A stretch of DNA of 64,000 nt from Streptomyces sp. HUAS 15-9 (GCF_025642155.1 NZ_CP106798.1:7502001-7566000); one strand, 5' to 3'; counted from the first letter of the stretch, positions 9,701 to 17,641 are shown. Program-made: numbers and translations. The notes: generated from the letters alone by a model not told the origin.

Positions 9701-9826
9701 ACCGACCTGCTGGAGCGCCCCCTGGAGAACAGAGACCTCGACACCGACGCCGACGGTGCGATCCCGGTCGCGCTGCGGCCCTTCCAGATCCTGACCCTGC
9801 GTCTGCGGCGCGCCGAGGTGAGCTGA
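6758..9826 (+). CDS. Alpha-mannosidase, glycoside hydrolase family 38
   Basis: 1022 residues without signal peptide, so cytoplasmic. An N-terminal domain is followed by the GH38 catalytic domain: GHAHIDSAWLWP supplies the zinc ligands (His262, Asp264 region), WLPDSFGY the nucleophile Asp374, and LHQFHDILPGSSI another zinc histidine. The central helical domain and C-terminal beta domains typical of class II alpha-mannosidases follow. ATG 6758 follows TGGAGA at a good distance. It sits directly behind the GH4 gene, so the pair probably dismantles a mannose-containing oligosaccharide. No transporter gene is adjacent in this window. Confidence 0.93.
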   Translation: MHDERRRIEERVERLHDQRIKPATYAATVPLAVEAWQAPGEPVPFEEAAAAPYEPFAMDTPWGPPWGTTWFRMRGRVPAAYAGRRVEAVIDLGFTGDWPGNQAEALVHLTDGTPLKAVNPLNQYVPIANPAAGGESVDYLVEAASNPDILAGGFAAPTPLGDVLTAGDRPLYTFRRADIAVLDEDVWHLDLDIQVLRELMLELGEHDPRRHEIMYALDRAMDLLDLDDISGSAPAVREALKPALSKPANASAHRISAVGHAHIDSAWLWPIRETKRKTSRTFSNVTALADEYEEFVFACSQAQQYAWVRDNYPHVWARIQESVKKGQWAPVGGMWVEADGNLPGGEALARQLVHGKRFFMEHFGIETKGVWLPDSFGYTAAYPQLAKLAGNDWFLTQKISWNQTNKFPHHTFWWEGIDGTRIFTHFPSIDTYNARFSGAEMARAVRNYSEKGGATRSLAPFGWGDGGGGPTREIMERARRLKDLEGSARVEVEHPDAFFAKARAEYPDAPVWAGELYLELHRATYTTQARTKQGNRRSEHLLREAELWATTAALHAPGHAYPYERLDRLWKTVLLHQFHDILPGSSIAWVHREAEAEYARVAGELEELTAEAVAALGSAGGGGPRVFNTSPYGRAEVIRTTDGTPAYVEVPASGSAPLGNAEPPRPVTVSGRVLDNGLVRVAVAQDGTLSSVVDLRADREVLADQGNLLRLHTDLPNYWDAWDIDKHYKNRYTDLLDAESVTVVDQGPLVGAIRVERSFGKGSRITQTITVRAGSLRIDFETEIDWHEAEKILKAGFPVDIRAAHSSAEIQFGHVQRPTHTNTSWEAARFEVSGHRWVHLGEPGYGVAVINDSTYGHDVSRTVREDGGTTTTVRLSLVRAPRVPDPEADQGRHRFVYSLLPGARIEDAVAEGYALNLPLRVADVAGEPEPVVSVDGAGVTVEAVKLADDRSGDVVVRLYESRGGRAKGVLRTGFPLAGAQVTDLLERPLENRDLDTDADGAIPVALRPFQILTLRLRRAEVS

Positions 9827-9847
9827 CCGGTGGCGATACAACCCTGA

Positions 9848-9875
9848 GCCGGCCGGTGAAGTCATTCGGGCCGGC
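9848..9875 (+). terminator. Hairpin after the GH38 gene
   Basis: GCCGGCC pairs with GGCCGGC across a 14-base loop, 22 bases after the stop codon. The rest of the interval to the convergent chitinase (9827-10147) holds only this hairpin and a short tandem repeat. Confidence 0.5.
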
Positions 9876-9910
9876 CGGTCGCTCCCCGTGACAGCGGCCG
9901 ACCGGCCCGA

Positions 9911-9960
9911 TCCCCCGTGGTCCCCCGTGGTCCCCCGTGGTCCCCCGTGGTCCCCCGTTC
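9911..9960. repeat. Tandem 10-bp repeat (TCCCCCGTGG), five units
   Basis: Four exact copies of TCCCCCGTGG followed by a fifth, TCCCCCGTTC, and then more C-rich sequence. It lies between convergent genes and is probably a slippage-prone simple repeat with no coding role. Confidence 0.85.
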
Positions 9961-10147
9961 TCCCCCCTGGCTCCCTCGCGACTGTTCCCCCGTACTTTCC
10001 CGTGCTTCCCCCGTTGTGTTTCACCGTTAAGAGCCGCCGGGCCGGCCCCTGATACACCCCGGCACGAAAAAAATTCTCGGGAAATGTCCGCAGGGAAAGG
10101 AGAGTCCCCCCGGCCCAGGAACCGGGGGGACGTCAGGGGCGGTGCGT

Positions 10148-11827
10148 TCAGCCGGTGAAGCCGGCCGTGATCGAGGTGAACTGCCAGTTGTTCTGGCTGA
10201 TCCCTGAGCAGTTGCTCACCACGCCGCCGCCCGCGCAGGGCCGGTCGCGGTTGACGGACCAGAAGGCGAGCCGGGCGATGTGGTGGGAGTTGGCCCAGTC
10301 GCGGATCTGGGTCCAGATCGCCGGGGTGGTGGTCTCCTGCTGGTCGGACAGGCCGTTCATACCGGAGATGCCGATGTGGGAGTACGCGGTGGCGTCGTCC
10401 CAGCCGAAGGCCGACTTGAGCTTTGCCTTCAGGCCCTCGGCGGCATTGACGGTGTTGCCGTACATGTCGGAGCCGCCGCCGAAGTCGAACGGCATGATGG
10501 TGAAGACGTCGATGTTGGCGCCGAGCGACTGTGCCTGCTCGATGAGGCGGTTGCCGTAGTAGGTCGGGCCGGTCGTCGAGGTGCCGAAGGTGACGATGGT
10601 CTTCAGGCCGGGGTTGTTGGCCTTGACCGTCTTGAGGGCGGTGAGGATCCTCGCCTGGACGGCCTCGTTCTCGAATTCGTCCGAGTTCTCGATGTCCATG
10701 TCGACGGCCTTGAGGCCGTAGGCATCGATGACCTTCTGGATCGCCCCGGCGAGCGCGCTCGCGGAGGAGCAGTTGGCGCCGAGCTTGCTGCCCTGCCAGC
10801 CGCCGAACGACGGGACGATGTCACCGCCCGCGGAGCGGATCTGGTTGATGGCGGTCTGGTCGACGCCACCGGTCAGCGCCCTGCTGCCGTCCCAGGCGGG
10901 GTTGCAGCCGCCGGAGTCCAGCACGAACGCCATCGTGAACCACTTGACGCCCGTCGCGCTCATCACCGTGGTCGGGCTCGGCGGGTCGCCCCAGCCCTCG
11001 TACAGATACGGCGCGGCCTGCTTGAAGCCGGTGCCGCCGCCCGCGTCCGTGGTCACGGAGACGGAGTTGGAGGCCCCGGACCTGTTGTCGGCCGCGTCCC
11101 GCGCCCTGACGGCGAAGGTGTACGACGTGCTCGGCGAGAGCCCGCTGACCGTGGCCGTCGTACCGGACACGCTGAGCACCTGGTTGGAGCCGGCGTAGAT
11201 GTCGTAGGCCGTGACACCGACGTTGTCCGTCGAGGCGTTCCACTTCAGCGACACGCTGGACGAGGTCTTGCCCGTCGAGGTGAGACCCGTGGGCGCGGTC
11301 GGCGCCTGGGTATCGCCGCCTCCGCCGCCACCCGGGCCGTCCAGGCTGATGTCGTCGGCGTAGTACGTGCCCTGCGCGTACCAGCCGTGGACGTAGATGG
11401 TGGCGCTGGTCTGGGAGGCGCCGGTGGTGAAGGACACCGACAACTGGCTGTACGCGGACGGGGAGGTCGTCCAGGTCGAGGCGCCGCCGTTCACCCCGAG
11501 GTAGACATAGGAGCCGCGTACCCAGCCGCTGAGTTTGTAGGTGGTGTTCGGCTGGACCGCGACGGTCTGGGTGCACTGTGCGTTGTCGCTCGAACTCGCC
11601 GCCCCCGCAAGGGCCTTGGAGCCGCTGTGCACGGGGGAGGAGACGACCGAGCCGAGATTGCCGGTGCAGGTCCAGGGGGAGAGGCCGCCCGACTCGAAGC
11701 CGGGGTTGGTGAGGACGTTGGCCGCGTGGGCCGTACCGGGCAGGGCGATGGCTCCGGCGAGCGCGAGGGCCGCGGAGCCGACCAGGGCGAGCAGACGACG
11801 TCTGGAACGTCGGAGTGTGTTGCGCAC
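10148..11827 (-). CDS. Secreted GH18 chitinase with N-terminal carbohydrate-binding and fibronectin III domains
   Basis: 559 residues from GTG 11827, which has GGGAG 5-7 bases upstream and begins VRNTLRRSRRRLLALVGSAA, a signal peptide cleaved near AHA. Order: signal; a beta-sandwich carbohydrate-binding module (about 35-175; NVLTNPGFESG, YYADDISLDGP); a Gly linker; a fibronectin III domain (about 185-270; PTGLTSTGKTSSSVSLKWN); and a GH18 barrel to the end. The catalytic DxDxE is DMDIE at 376-380, with Glu380 the acid. It would cut chitin outside the cell. The promoter carries two DasR-like sites and a consensus -35. An in-frame ATG lies further upstream but precedes no signal peptide pattern. 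Confidence 0.92.
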   Translation of the reverse strand: MRNTLRRSRRRLLALVGSAALALAGAIALPGTAHAANVLTNPGFESGGLSPWTCTGNLGSVVSSPVHSGSKALAGAASSSDNAQCTQTVAVQPNTTYKLSGWVRGSYVYLGVNGGASTWTTSPSAYSQLSVSFTTGASQTSATIYVHGWYAQGTYYADDISLDGPGGGGGGDTQAPTAPTGLTSTGKTSSSVSLKWNASTDNVGVTAYDIYAGSNQVLSVSGTTATVSGLSPSTSYTFAVRARDAADNRSGASNSVSVTTDAGGGTGFKQAAPYLYEGWGDPPSPTTVMSATGVKWFTMAFVLDSGGCNPAWDGSRALTGGVDQTAINQIRSAGGDIVPSFGGWQGSKLGANCSSASALAGAIQKVIDAYGLKAVDMDIENSDEFENEAVQARILTALKTVKANNPGLKTIVTFGTSTTGPTYYGNRLIEQAQSLGANIDVFTIMPFDFGGGSDMYGNTVNAAEGLKAKLKSAFGWDDATAYSHIGISGMNGLSDQQETTTPAIWTQIRDWANSHHIARLAFWSVNRDRPCAGGGVVSNCSGISQNNWQFTSITAGFTG

Positions 11828-11894
11828 GCGATCTCCCTGATGGAATGGGGGTGTTCGGGAGTGCACGGATGTGCGGAAGGGGTGCGCAACCAAG

Positions 11895-11950
11895 TTGGTA
11901 TGGACCAATCACGGTGTCAAGGGGCTGCGCCATGATTGGTCCAGACCGGT
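11895..11950 (-). promoter_or_regulatory. Chitinase promoter with two DasR-like sites
   Basis: On the minus strand a TTGACA -35 box (11915-11920) lies between two dyads: TTGGTATGGACCAA at 11895-11908 (perfect 5-base arms) and ATTGGTCCAGACCGGT at 11935-11950, which matches 12 of 16 positions of the DasR consensus AGTGGTCTAGACCACT. Such TGGTCNNGACC elements precede many Streptomyces chitinase genes and mediate chitin induction and N-acetylglucosamine control. I see no clear -10. Confidence 0.6.
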
Positions 11951-11968
11951 GTGAATCGAGGGTGAGGT

Positions 11969-13132
11969 CTAGGCGGGTGCGATGGCCGAGGCGGGGGCGG
12001 GGGCGGTGGTCCCGGCTTCGGGCGTGAGTTCCGCGGTGGGCCCGGTGGCGGGCGCGGGCATCGCCGACAGCAGCGGCTCGGTCTCCGCCGAACGCTGCTG
12101 CGGCAGCGACACCGGTCGCAGCGGGCGCGGTCCGGAGACCACCGTGTAGTCCTGGCCCAGGAACGGCGGCTCGATCTCGCCCGGGTCCTCGCCGAGCGCC
12201 AACTGTACGGCCGTCCAGGGGGCGTTGACTCCGCACAGCGACAGCTGGTGCAGGCCGCCCGCCGGACGCGTGTTGACGTCGAGCAGCACCGGCCGGTCGC
12301 CGTACATCCGGAACTGGATGTTGGACAGGTAGTGCAGCCCGAAACCTCCCGCGATCAGCCGTGCCGGCTCGAGCCACCGCTCGTCGAGCGTGAAGCCGCG
12401 GCGGCGGCCGTTCTTGGTGCGGCCCACGGCCAGCCGGATCCGGTTGTCGGGACCGGTGAGGCAGTCGACAGACACCTCCGGCTGCCCCAGACGCGGCATC
12501 ACCAGCCAGTCCACGGGGTGGTCGGCCTTCTCCAGCGCCTCGACGACCAGGTCCAGCTGGACGTAGGGGCCCGGGAAGCCGTTGAGGTGCAGCAGTGAGA
12601 ACGGGGTGCGCGTGATGACGCGGAAGCCCACGCCGCCCGCGCCGGCGGCCGGCTTGAAGCAGGCCTTGTGACCGTCCGCCTCCAGCTGTTCGACGGCGGT
12701 GACGAGCTCTTCGGCCGTCCGCACCCGCCACCACGGCGGCACCGGCACGCCGACCGAGCGCACCGCCTCGTACGCCGTCGCCTTGTCCTCGAACACGGCC
12801 ACCGCCTCCGGCGTCGGCGCGAGCAGGGCCGTACCGACCGCCTCGAACTCGGCCCGGTGTGCCACGATCGCCCCCTGGTGCAGCCGGGGCACGAACACGT
12901 CGATGCCGCGCCGTGCGCACTGGTCCAGGGCATACTCGACGTACGCGGCCGGGGACAGGCCCTCCGGCTCCAGGTCGGCGGTGTCGGCGGCGGCCAGCAC
13001 GGGGGAGTCGGCGTCGCCGTGCGTGGCGTGGATCTCGACCGCGCGGTCGCTGGGATTTCTCCTCAGCTGATCCATGAAGAACACGTTCTCCGCGTACGTG
13101 CGGTTGAGCCAGACGCGTACGCGAGAGATCAT
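11969..13132 (-). CDS. ATP-grasp domain protein
   Basis: 387 residues starting MISRVRVWLNRTY; ATG chosen because AAAGGCGG lies 7-8 bases upstream. An N-terminal pre-ATP-grasp region (residues ~1-100) is followed by ATP-grasp elements: KACFKPAAGAGGVGF (nucleotide-binding loop), a DWLVMPRLGQPEVSVDCL strand, and QFRMYGDRPVLLDVNTRPAGG, whose acidic and Asn residues bind Mg-ATP. It is therefore a carboxylate-amine/thiol ligase-like enzyme, resembling carbamoyl-phosphate-synthase-like proteins. The last ~50 residues are an Ala/Pro/Thr tail. It is transcribed away from the metallophosphoesterase gene. The substrate is unknown. Confidence 0.75.
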   Translation of the reverse strand: MISRVRVWLNRTYAENVFFMDQLRRNPSDRAVEIHATHGDADSPVLAAADTADLEPEGLSPAAYVEYALDQCARRGIDVFVPRLHQGAIVAHRAEFEAVGTALLAPTPEAVAVFEDKATAYEAVRSVGVPVPPWWRVRTAEELVTAVEQLEADGHKACFKPAAGAGGVGFRVITRTPFSLLHLNGFPGPYVQLDLVVEALEKADHPVDWLVMPRLGQPEVSVDCLTGPDNRIRLAVGRTKNGRRRGFTLDERWLEPARLIAGGFGLHYLSNIQFRMYGDRPVLLDVNTRPAGGLHQLSLCGVNAPWTAVQLALGEDPGEIEPPFLGQDYTVVSGPRPLRPVSLPQQRSAETEPLLSAMPAPATGPTAELTPEAGTTAPAPASAIAPA

Positions 13133-13508
13133 GCAGGCCGCCTTTCGGGGATTTCGGGCAGGGCGGAGCGGCCCGTGCCCGGGCAGGGGTGGTTGGAGGG
13201 ACACCAAACCGCCCTGCGCGAAGGGAAGTTCGTGGCGGTGGTGTTGGGGCGATCATACGGCTTTCAAAGGCCCCTTCGTGCAACGCGAATGTTACGGATT
13301 CCCGGCTTCTGCCGAACCATCTCCCTCACGACCGCTCACCCGCCCCGACGGGGCGTCTCCCGCCCCGACTCACCCGGACGGCGCAGCCGGGCGAAAGGCG
13401 GCCGAGCGGTGCCGGCGGGGCCCGCGCCGCGCCGTCCGGGTTGCCCCTTGTTCGAGGGCGGTGAATATGTTCTCGTGTTGCCAGTGGCGTGATCGGAAGG
13501 GGTGACGG
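13133..13508. other. Divergent intergenic region
   Basis: 376 bases between the ATP-grasp gene (minus) and the metallophosphoesterase (plus). A possible minus-strand -10 (TATGAT, bases 13257-13252) is seen without a convincing -35. The rest is GC-rich without coding sequence or strong dyads beyond CGCCCCGACGGGGCG at 13341-13355. Confidence 0.4.
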
Positions 13509-14417
13509 GTGGAGTCGACGGCCGATGGTGCCGGGCAGCTGCTGGCCATCAGCGACCTGCACATCGGGTACGCCGAGAACCGCGCGCTCGTCGAACAGAT
13601 GAGCCCCGAGACGGACGACGACTGGCTGATCGTGGCCGGTGACGTCGCGGAGACCGTCGCCGACATCCGCTGGGCCCTTCAGACGCTCGCCGGCCGCTTC
13701 CGCAAGGTGCTGTGGGTCCCCGGCAACCACGATCTGTGGACCCACCCCAAGGACCCGGTCACCCTGCGCGGCGTGCCACGCTACGACTACCTGGTCGCGA
13801 TGTGCCGGGACCTGGGCGTGACCACTCCCGAGGACCCCTACCCCGTCTGGGAGGGCCCCGGCGGCCCGGTGGCCGTGGCGCCGCTGTTCCTGCTGTACGA
13901 CTACTCGTTCCTGCCCGACGGCTGCGCGACCAAGGAGGAGGGCCTCGCCTACGCGCACGGCACCGGCATCGTCTGCAACGACGAGTACCTGCTGCACCCC
14001 GACCCCCACCCCTCCCGCGAGGCCTGGTGCCGCGCCCGGGTCGCCGCGACGGAGCGCAGGCTCGCCGAACTCCCGGACGAGCTGCCCACCGTACTGATCA
14101 ACCACTATCCGCTCGACCGGCATCCCACCGACGTGCTGTGGCACCCCGAGTTCGCCATGTGGTGCGGCACCGACCTCACCGCCGACTGGCACCGCCGATT
14201 CCGGGTCGACACCATGGTCTACGGTCATCTCCACATCCCGCGGACCACCTGGCTCGACGGCGTCCGCTTCGAAGAGGTGTCCGTGGGATATCCCCGCGAG
14301 TGGCGCAAGCGCCCGGAACCCCCGGGAAGGCTGCGCCGCATTCTGCCGATGGAGGTCGGATCCGGTGATCGAGGAGCTGCTCCCGGACTCGGTCGTGGCC
14401 GTGGAACTGCACGGTGA
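13509..14417 (+). CDS. Calcineurin-like metallophosphoesterase
   Basis: 302 residues. All metal-binding signatures are present: DLH (Asp16, His18), GD (Asp45), GNHD (72-75), NHYPL and GHLH near the C-terminus. GTG 13509 follows GGAAGGGG. The gene overlaps the start of the phosphopantetheinyl transferase by 53 bases, which implies coupled expression. Its last ~25 residues are low-complexity and may be dispensable. The substrate is unknown; a role in metabolism of coenzyme A or carrier proteins is only suggested by the neighbour. Confidence 0.85.
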   Translation: MESTADGAGQLLAISDLHIGYAENRALVEQMSPETDDDWLIVAGDVAETVADIRWALQTLAGRFRKVLWVPGNHDLWTHPKDPVTLRGVPRYDYLVAMCRDLGVTTPEDPYPVWEGPGGPVAVAPLFLLYDYSFLPDGCATKEEGLAYAHGTGIVCNDEYLLHPDPHPSREAWCRARVAATERRLAELPDELPTVLINHYPLDRHPTDVLWHPEFAMWCGTDLTADWHRRFRVDTMVYGHLHIPRTTWLDGVRFEEVSVGYPREWRKRPEPPGRLRRILPMEVGSGDRGAAPGLGRGRGTAR

Positions 14418-15045
14418 CGACGCGATCCAGGAAGCCCCGCTCTACCCCGAGGAGGAGGCGCTCATGGTCCGGGCCGTGGCCAAGCGCCGCCGTGAGTTCT
14501 CGTCCGTGCGCGCCTGCGCCCGGCGGGCCATGGAGAAGCTCGGCGTAGCCGCGCAGCCCATCCTGACCGGCGAGAGCGGGGCCCCGCGCTGGCCGGCCGG
14601 CCTGGTCGGCAGCATGACCCACAGCGAGGGCTACTGCGCCGCCGCCCTCGTCCGCGCCGCCGACCTGGCCTCCCTCGGCATCGACGCCGAACCGGACGAG
14701 CCGCTGCCCGAGGACGTCGTCCCCTACGTCTGCCTGCCCACGGAGCGCGAGCGGCTGCGCGAGCTCGCCACGGAGCGACCCGACATCCACTGGGACCGGA
14801 TCCTGTTCAGCGCCAAGGAGTCCGTCTACAAGGCGTGGTTCCCCCTCACCCGTCGCTGGCTGGACTTCACCGAGGCCGACATCGAGGTTCTCGCGGACCC
14901 CGGCGAGCGGCCGCACGGCGCGCTGCGCGCCGAACTCCTCGTCCCCGGCCCCTGGGTGGACGGTCACCGCGTCCAGCGGTTCGAGGGCCGGTGGAGCGTC
15001 CAGCGCGGAGTCGTGACCTCGGCCGTGGTCGTGCCCCACTCCTGA
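14365..15045 (+). CDS. 4'-phosphopantetheinyl transferase, Sfp/EntD type
   Basis: 226 residues. Sfp-family motifs: SMTHSEGYCAAA (83-94), GIDAEP (105-110, Mg2+ ligands Asp107 and Glu109) and FSAKESVYKAW (148-158, with Lys151 and Glu152). It transfers phosphopantetheine from CoA to serine residues of acyl or peptidyl carrier proteins, activating polyketide and non-ribosomal peptide synthases. GTG 14365 is preceded by GGAGG at 9 bases, inside the 3' end of the metallophosphoesterase gene. No synthase genes are in this window, so it probably serves other clusters. Confidence 0.93.
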   Translation: MIEELLPDSVVAVELHGDDAIQEAPLYPEEEALMVRAVAKRRREFSSVRACARRAMEKLGVAAQPILTGESGAPRWPAGLVGSMTHSEGYCAAALVRAADLASLGIDAEPDEPLPEDVVPYVCLPTERERLRELATERPDIHWDRILFSAKESVYKAWFPLTRRWLDFTEADIEVLADPGERPHGALRAELLVPGPWVDGHRVQRFEGRWSVQRGVVTSAVVVPHS

Positions 15046-15054
15046 GGGCCCGTC

Positions 15055-15291
15055 TCAGGGCTGCGGACACCACATCTGCAGCAGCCGGAAGAACGCCTCC
15101 TCGTTGCCGGTGAGTCCCGCGTCCGCCAGTGCCTGCTCCGCCTCGGCGAGCACGGTGGGCGGGACCACGGCCGGACGGCCGCCGCGGCCCCCGTCCGGTG
15201 GGCCGTCGAAGGCCGCACGCACCGTGTGCAGCAGTCGCAAGTAGGCCTGTACGGCGGTGCGCTCATGGTCGGTCAGTACGGCGGTGGGCAT
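15055..15291 (-). CDS. Small conserved-looking hypothetical protein
   Basis: 78 residues, MPTAVLTDHERTAV..., all helical and acidic, without cysteines in motifs or membrane segments. ATG 15291 is chosen because GGGGAGAG lies ~7 bases upstream. It is convergent with the phosphopantetheinyl transferase, separated by only 9 bases. I do not recognise the family. Confidence 0.6.
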   Translation of the reverse strand: MPTAVLTDHERTAVQAYLRLLHTVRAAFDGPPDGGRGGRPAVVPPTVLAEAEQALADAGLTGNEEAFFRLLQMWCPQP

Positions 15292-15476
15292 CGGTCGGCT
15301 CTCCCCGGTCGGCTTCTCGGTCACGCGCCCGCAGGACACGTACCTCCAGCTTGCCGTCCACCACTGACAACGCCGTTTCTCCCGCACTCTGGGCTTCGCT
15401 CGTGCGGGGGGACCCCATCGCCCCGGTTCGCCCGCTCAGCGGAGGCGGGACCTGACCGGTCGGGCCGGGGCGACGC

Positions 15477-16034
15477 TCAGCCCTGCGGTCCCAGATAGCC
15501 CAGGGAGGCCTCGATGCGGCCCGCCAGATGGTTCCGTCGCACCGGGCCGCGCAGAGCCGAACCCGCCAGCCAGGTGCGGCACTTGCTGGCCAGCAGCAGG
15601 CCGAAGGTCTCGGCGTCGCGCTCCTCGTCCAGGTCGAAGCGGGTGCGGGCGGCCACCCGCTGGACGGTCGCCCGGAGCGCCGCCTGGTCCGTGTCGTCGT
15701 CCAGCAGCCGGGTCGCGACGGAGACGCCCTCGACGTGGTGGCCGCCGTGGTCGGCCTGCATGTGCCACAGCTCGTGGCCGAGGATCACCAACTGGTGGTC
15801 GGGTGCGGTGCGTTCCTCGACGACGATGAGGTCCTGGTCGGTCATGTCGAGCCACAGTCCGCTGGCCGTTCCGGGTGGGAAGACGGCCATGCGGAAGAGG
15901 ACGGGACGGCCGCGGCGGCGGCTCATCGCCTCGCACAGCGCGGTGTACAGGTCGTGCGGCCGGGCCGGCGCGGGCAACGTCAGCGCCCCGACCAGCTCGC
16001 CGCACAGGCGGCGCATGTCCCTGCCGATGCCCAC
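15477..16034 (-). CDS. ImmA/IrrE family zinc metallopeptidase
   Basis: 185 residues; HELWHMQADH contains the HExxH zinc motif at 87-91, followed by a C-terminal DEERDAETFGLLLASKC helix supplying the third ligand, as in ImmA/IrrE peptidases. These enzymes cleave a partner repressor. GTG 16034 has GGGGGAG directly upstream and starts 15 bases after the stop of the XRE regulator gene, so the two are one operon; ATG 16016 is an alternative start. The likely substrate is that partner regulator. Confidence 0.85.
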   Translation of the reverse strand: MGIGRDMRRLCGELVGALTLPAPARPHDLYTALCEAMSRRRGRPVLFRMAVFPPGTASGLWLDMTDQDLIVVEERTAPDHQLVILGHELWHMQADHGGHHVEGVSVATRLLDDDTDQAALRATVQRVAARTRFDLDEERDAETFGLLLASKCRTWLAGSALRGPVRRNHLAGRIEASLGYLGPQG

Positions 16035-16048
16035 AGTTCTCCCCCGGC

Positions 16049-16705
16049 TCACGACTCGGGCCGCTTGACGCTCTCCAGGAGCATGTCGAGCCACTCCGCG
16101 ACCTTGTCCCGGTGCTGGTCGGTGGGCAGCTGCGCGGCGCGCCAGGCGATCCCGCGGACGCCGTGGTCCTGCAGCAGCCGCTCCAGCGGGTCCGCCACGT
16201 CCTCGGCCGCGGCCCGTTCACGGTCGGCGAGTTTCTGCAGCAGCTCCTGCTCGGTGCGCTGCAGGGCGCCCGCGAGGGCCTCGGGGTCCTCCGCCGTGAG
16301 AAAGCCCGCGTGCACCCGGAAGAAGCGCTGGATGGCGTCGCAGTGCTCCATGGTGGGGCGCCGGTCGCCGTTGATGAGCGCGCCGGCCTGCTGCCGGGAC
16401 ATGCCCGCGCCGTCGGCTATCTCCTGCTGGGTGTACTTGCGCCCGTTCGGCTTGAGCCGGGTACGGCGCAGCAGGTCGAGACGCTGCAGGAACCGGGCCT
16501 GCACATCGGGCTCGCCCGCGGGACGCCCGCTCAGCAGGGTCCTGACCACGGGCTCGGGGACACCGCTGGCGACACAGAGGCGACGGACATCGAAGACCTC
16601 GGCGTGCGGTACGCCGAGCCGGTCGGCAAGCGCGGCGACGCGGGCGACGACGGCCGGCAGCTGGGCGGTCGCCGTGGCGCCCGGATCCTCGTAGCCATCC
16701 GTCAC
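16049..16705 (-). CDS. XRE-type helix-turn-helix regulator paired with ImmA peptidase
   Basis: 218 residues from GTG 16705, which is preceded by TAGGAG at 8 bases. The HTH is in the middle (YTQQEIADGAGMSRQQAGALINGDRRPT, about residues 92-119) rather than at the N-terminus; an Ala-rich helical N-terminal segment precedes it and a charged helical C-terminal segment follows. The gene lies 14 bases before an ImmA-type peptidase gene, the arrangement of a cleavable repressor and its protease. Targets are unknown. Confidence 0.8.
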   Translation of the reverse strand: MTDGYEDPGATATAQLPAVVARVAALADRLGVPHAEVFDVRRLCVASGVPEPVVRTLLSGRPAGEPDVQARFLQRLDLLRRTRLKPNGRKYTQQEIADGAGMSRQQAGALINGDRRPTMEHCDAIQRFFRVHAGFLTAEDPEALAGALQRTEQELLQKLADRERAAAEDVADPLERLLQDHGVRGIAWRAAQLPTDQHRDKVAEWLDMLLESVKRPES

Positions 16706-16861
16706 CGACAGAACTCCTACGTCTCTCAGGGGCTTCAAGGGGTTCTCACAAGCGATTGCCGTGAACTTCCCGGAGAGTAGCGGGTGGTTCGAACTCACAT
16801 CCAGGTCTCGCCACAACTGTGGCTAATTTCAGCCGTCAACAGGCATGAAATGCCACGATAG

Positions 16862-16891
16862 TTGACATGACTCTTGTCGGGGAAGCAGGAT
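16862..16891 (+). promoter_or_regulatory. Probable promoter of the MmyB-like gene
   Basis: TTGACA (16862-16867) and CAGGAT (16886-16891) are separated by 18 bases, a good housekeeping-sigma promoter for Streptomyces, giving a leader of about 40 bases before ATG 16938. Confidence 0.5.
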
Positions 16892-16937
16892 CACATCGCC
16901 GCGTGAAGGCCGCATAGGCAAGAGGGGTGACCTCCCG

Positions 16938-17609
16938 ATGGCATATCAGGCAGGTGGGCAGCGGTCGGCGCCGAGGCCCGTCCCCGAGAGTCTTGAGGCC
17001 CAGGCATATCTTCAGGACTACGCCACGCTTCTGGAGGCCGTCGCCTTCCCGTCCGTGGTCTTCGACCACCGCTGGGACGTCGTCCTGGCCAACAGCGCGT
17101 TCGAGACACTTTTCCGGGGGATCGGCCCGCATCCCACGGCCATGCCGGGCGGCAACCTGCTCCGGTTCGTGCTGTTCCACCCCGACGCGGGAATGGTTCT
17201 CGGAGAGCACGAGGCGCGTTGGTGCCTGCCGATGCTGGCGCACTTCAAGGCGGCCATGGAGCGCTACGGCCATGACCACGAACTGCAGGCCATCCGCCGG
17301 GAGATCTCCCAGGACCCCATCATGGAGGCCGCGTACCGGCACGGTCTGCCGCACTGGATCAGGGCCGTGGGGGACGAGGCCATGGAGCACGACGGCGCCG
17401 TCCGCCCCCTGCTCCACCCCGACCCGCGCTGGGGCGCGACCGAGTGCCGCATCGTCGGTGACACCCCGAAGATGCTCGAGGCGATGGGGTACACGCGCCT
17501 CACCCTGGTCCTGCGCGACACCCGCCGCCCCAGCGCGGCCCCGCGCCGCCCCCGCCGCGCCCGCGGCACCGCCACGCACCTGACCGTAGTACCGACCGCG
17601 GACGCCTGA
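16938..17609 (+). CDS. MmyB-like ligand-binding domain protein without DNA-binding domain
   Basis: 223 residues. The PAS-like fold of the MmyB/MLTR ligand-binding family is evident (FPSVVFDHRWDVVLANSAFETLF, LLRFVLFHPD, HPDPRWGATECRIVGDTP), spanning about residues 25-195. In most relatives an N-terminal XRE helix-turn-helix precedes it; here only ~25 Pro/Gln-rich residues do, so the protein cannot bind DNA in the usual way. It may sense a small molecule (a fatty acid or similar) and act on a partner. The last 25 residues are basic. ATG 16938 follows GAGGGG. It is divergent from the XRE/ImmA operon. Confidence 0.75.
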   Translation: MAYQAGGQRSAPRPVPESLEAQAYLQDYATLLEAVAFPSVVFDHRWDVVLANSAFETLFRGIGPHPTAMPGGNLLRFVLFHPDAGMVLGEHEARWCLPMLAHFKAAMERYGHDHELQAIRREISQDPIMEAAYRHGLPHWIRAVGDEAMEHDGAVRPLLHPDPRWGATECRIVGDTPKMLEAMGYTRLTLVLRDTRRPSAAPRRPRRARGTATHLTVVPTADA

Positions 17610-17616
17610 CCCGGCA

Positions 17617-17641
17617 CCGTCGGCGTGCAGGTCGCCGACGG
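17617..17641. terminator. Hairpin between convergent genes
   Basis: Perfect 9-bp stem CCGTCGGCG / CGCCGACGG with a 7-base loop, 8 bases after the MmyB-like stop; it can serve both strands. Confidence 0.6.

Noticed and set aside
7655..10057. 800-codon minus-strand open frame opposite the alpha-mannosidase
   Set aside because: Low-complexity Gly/Arg/Val composition, no domains, and fully antisense to a conserved enzyme.
10280..11935. 551-codon plus-strand open frame opposite the chitinase
   Set aside because: Antisense to a complete GH18 enzyme; no motif or ribosome site.
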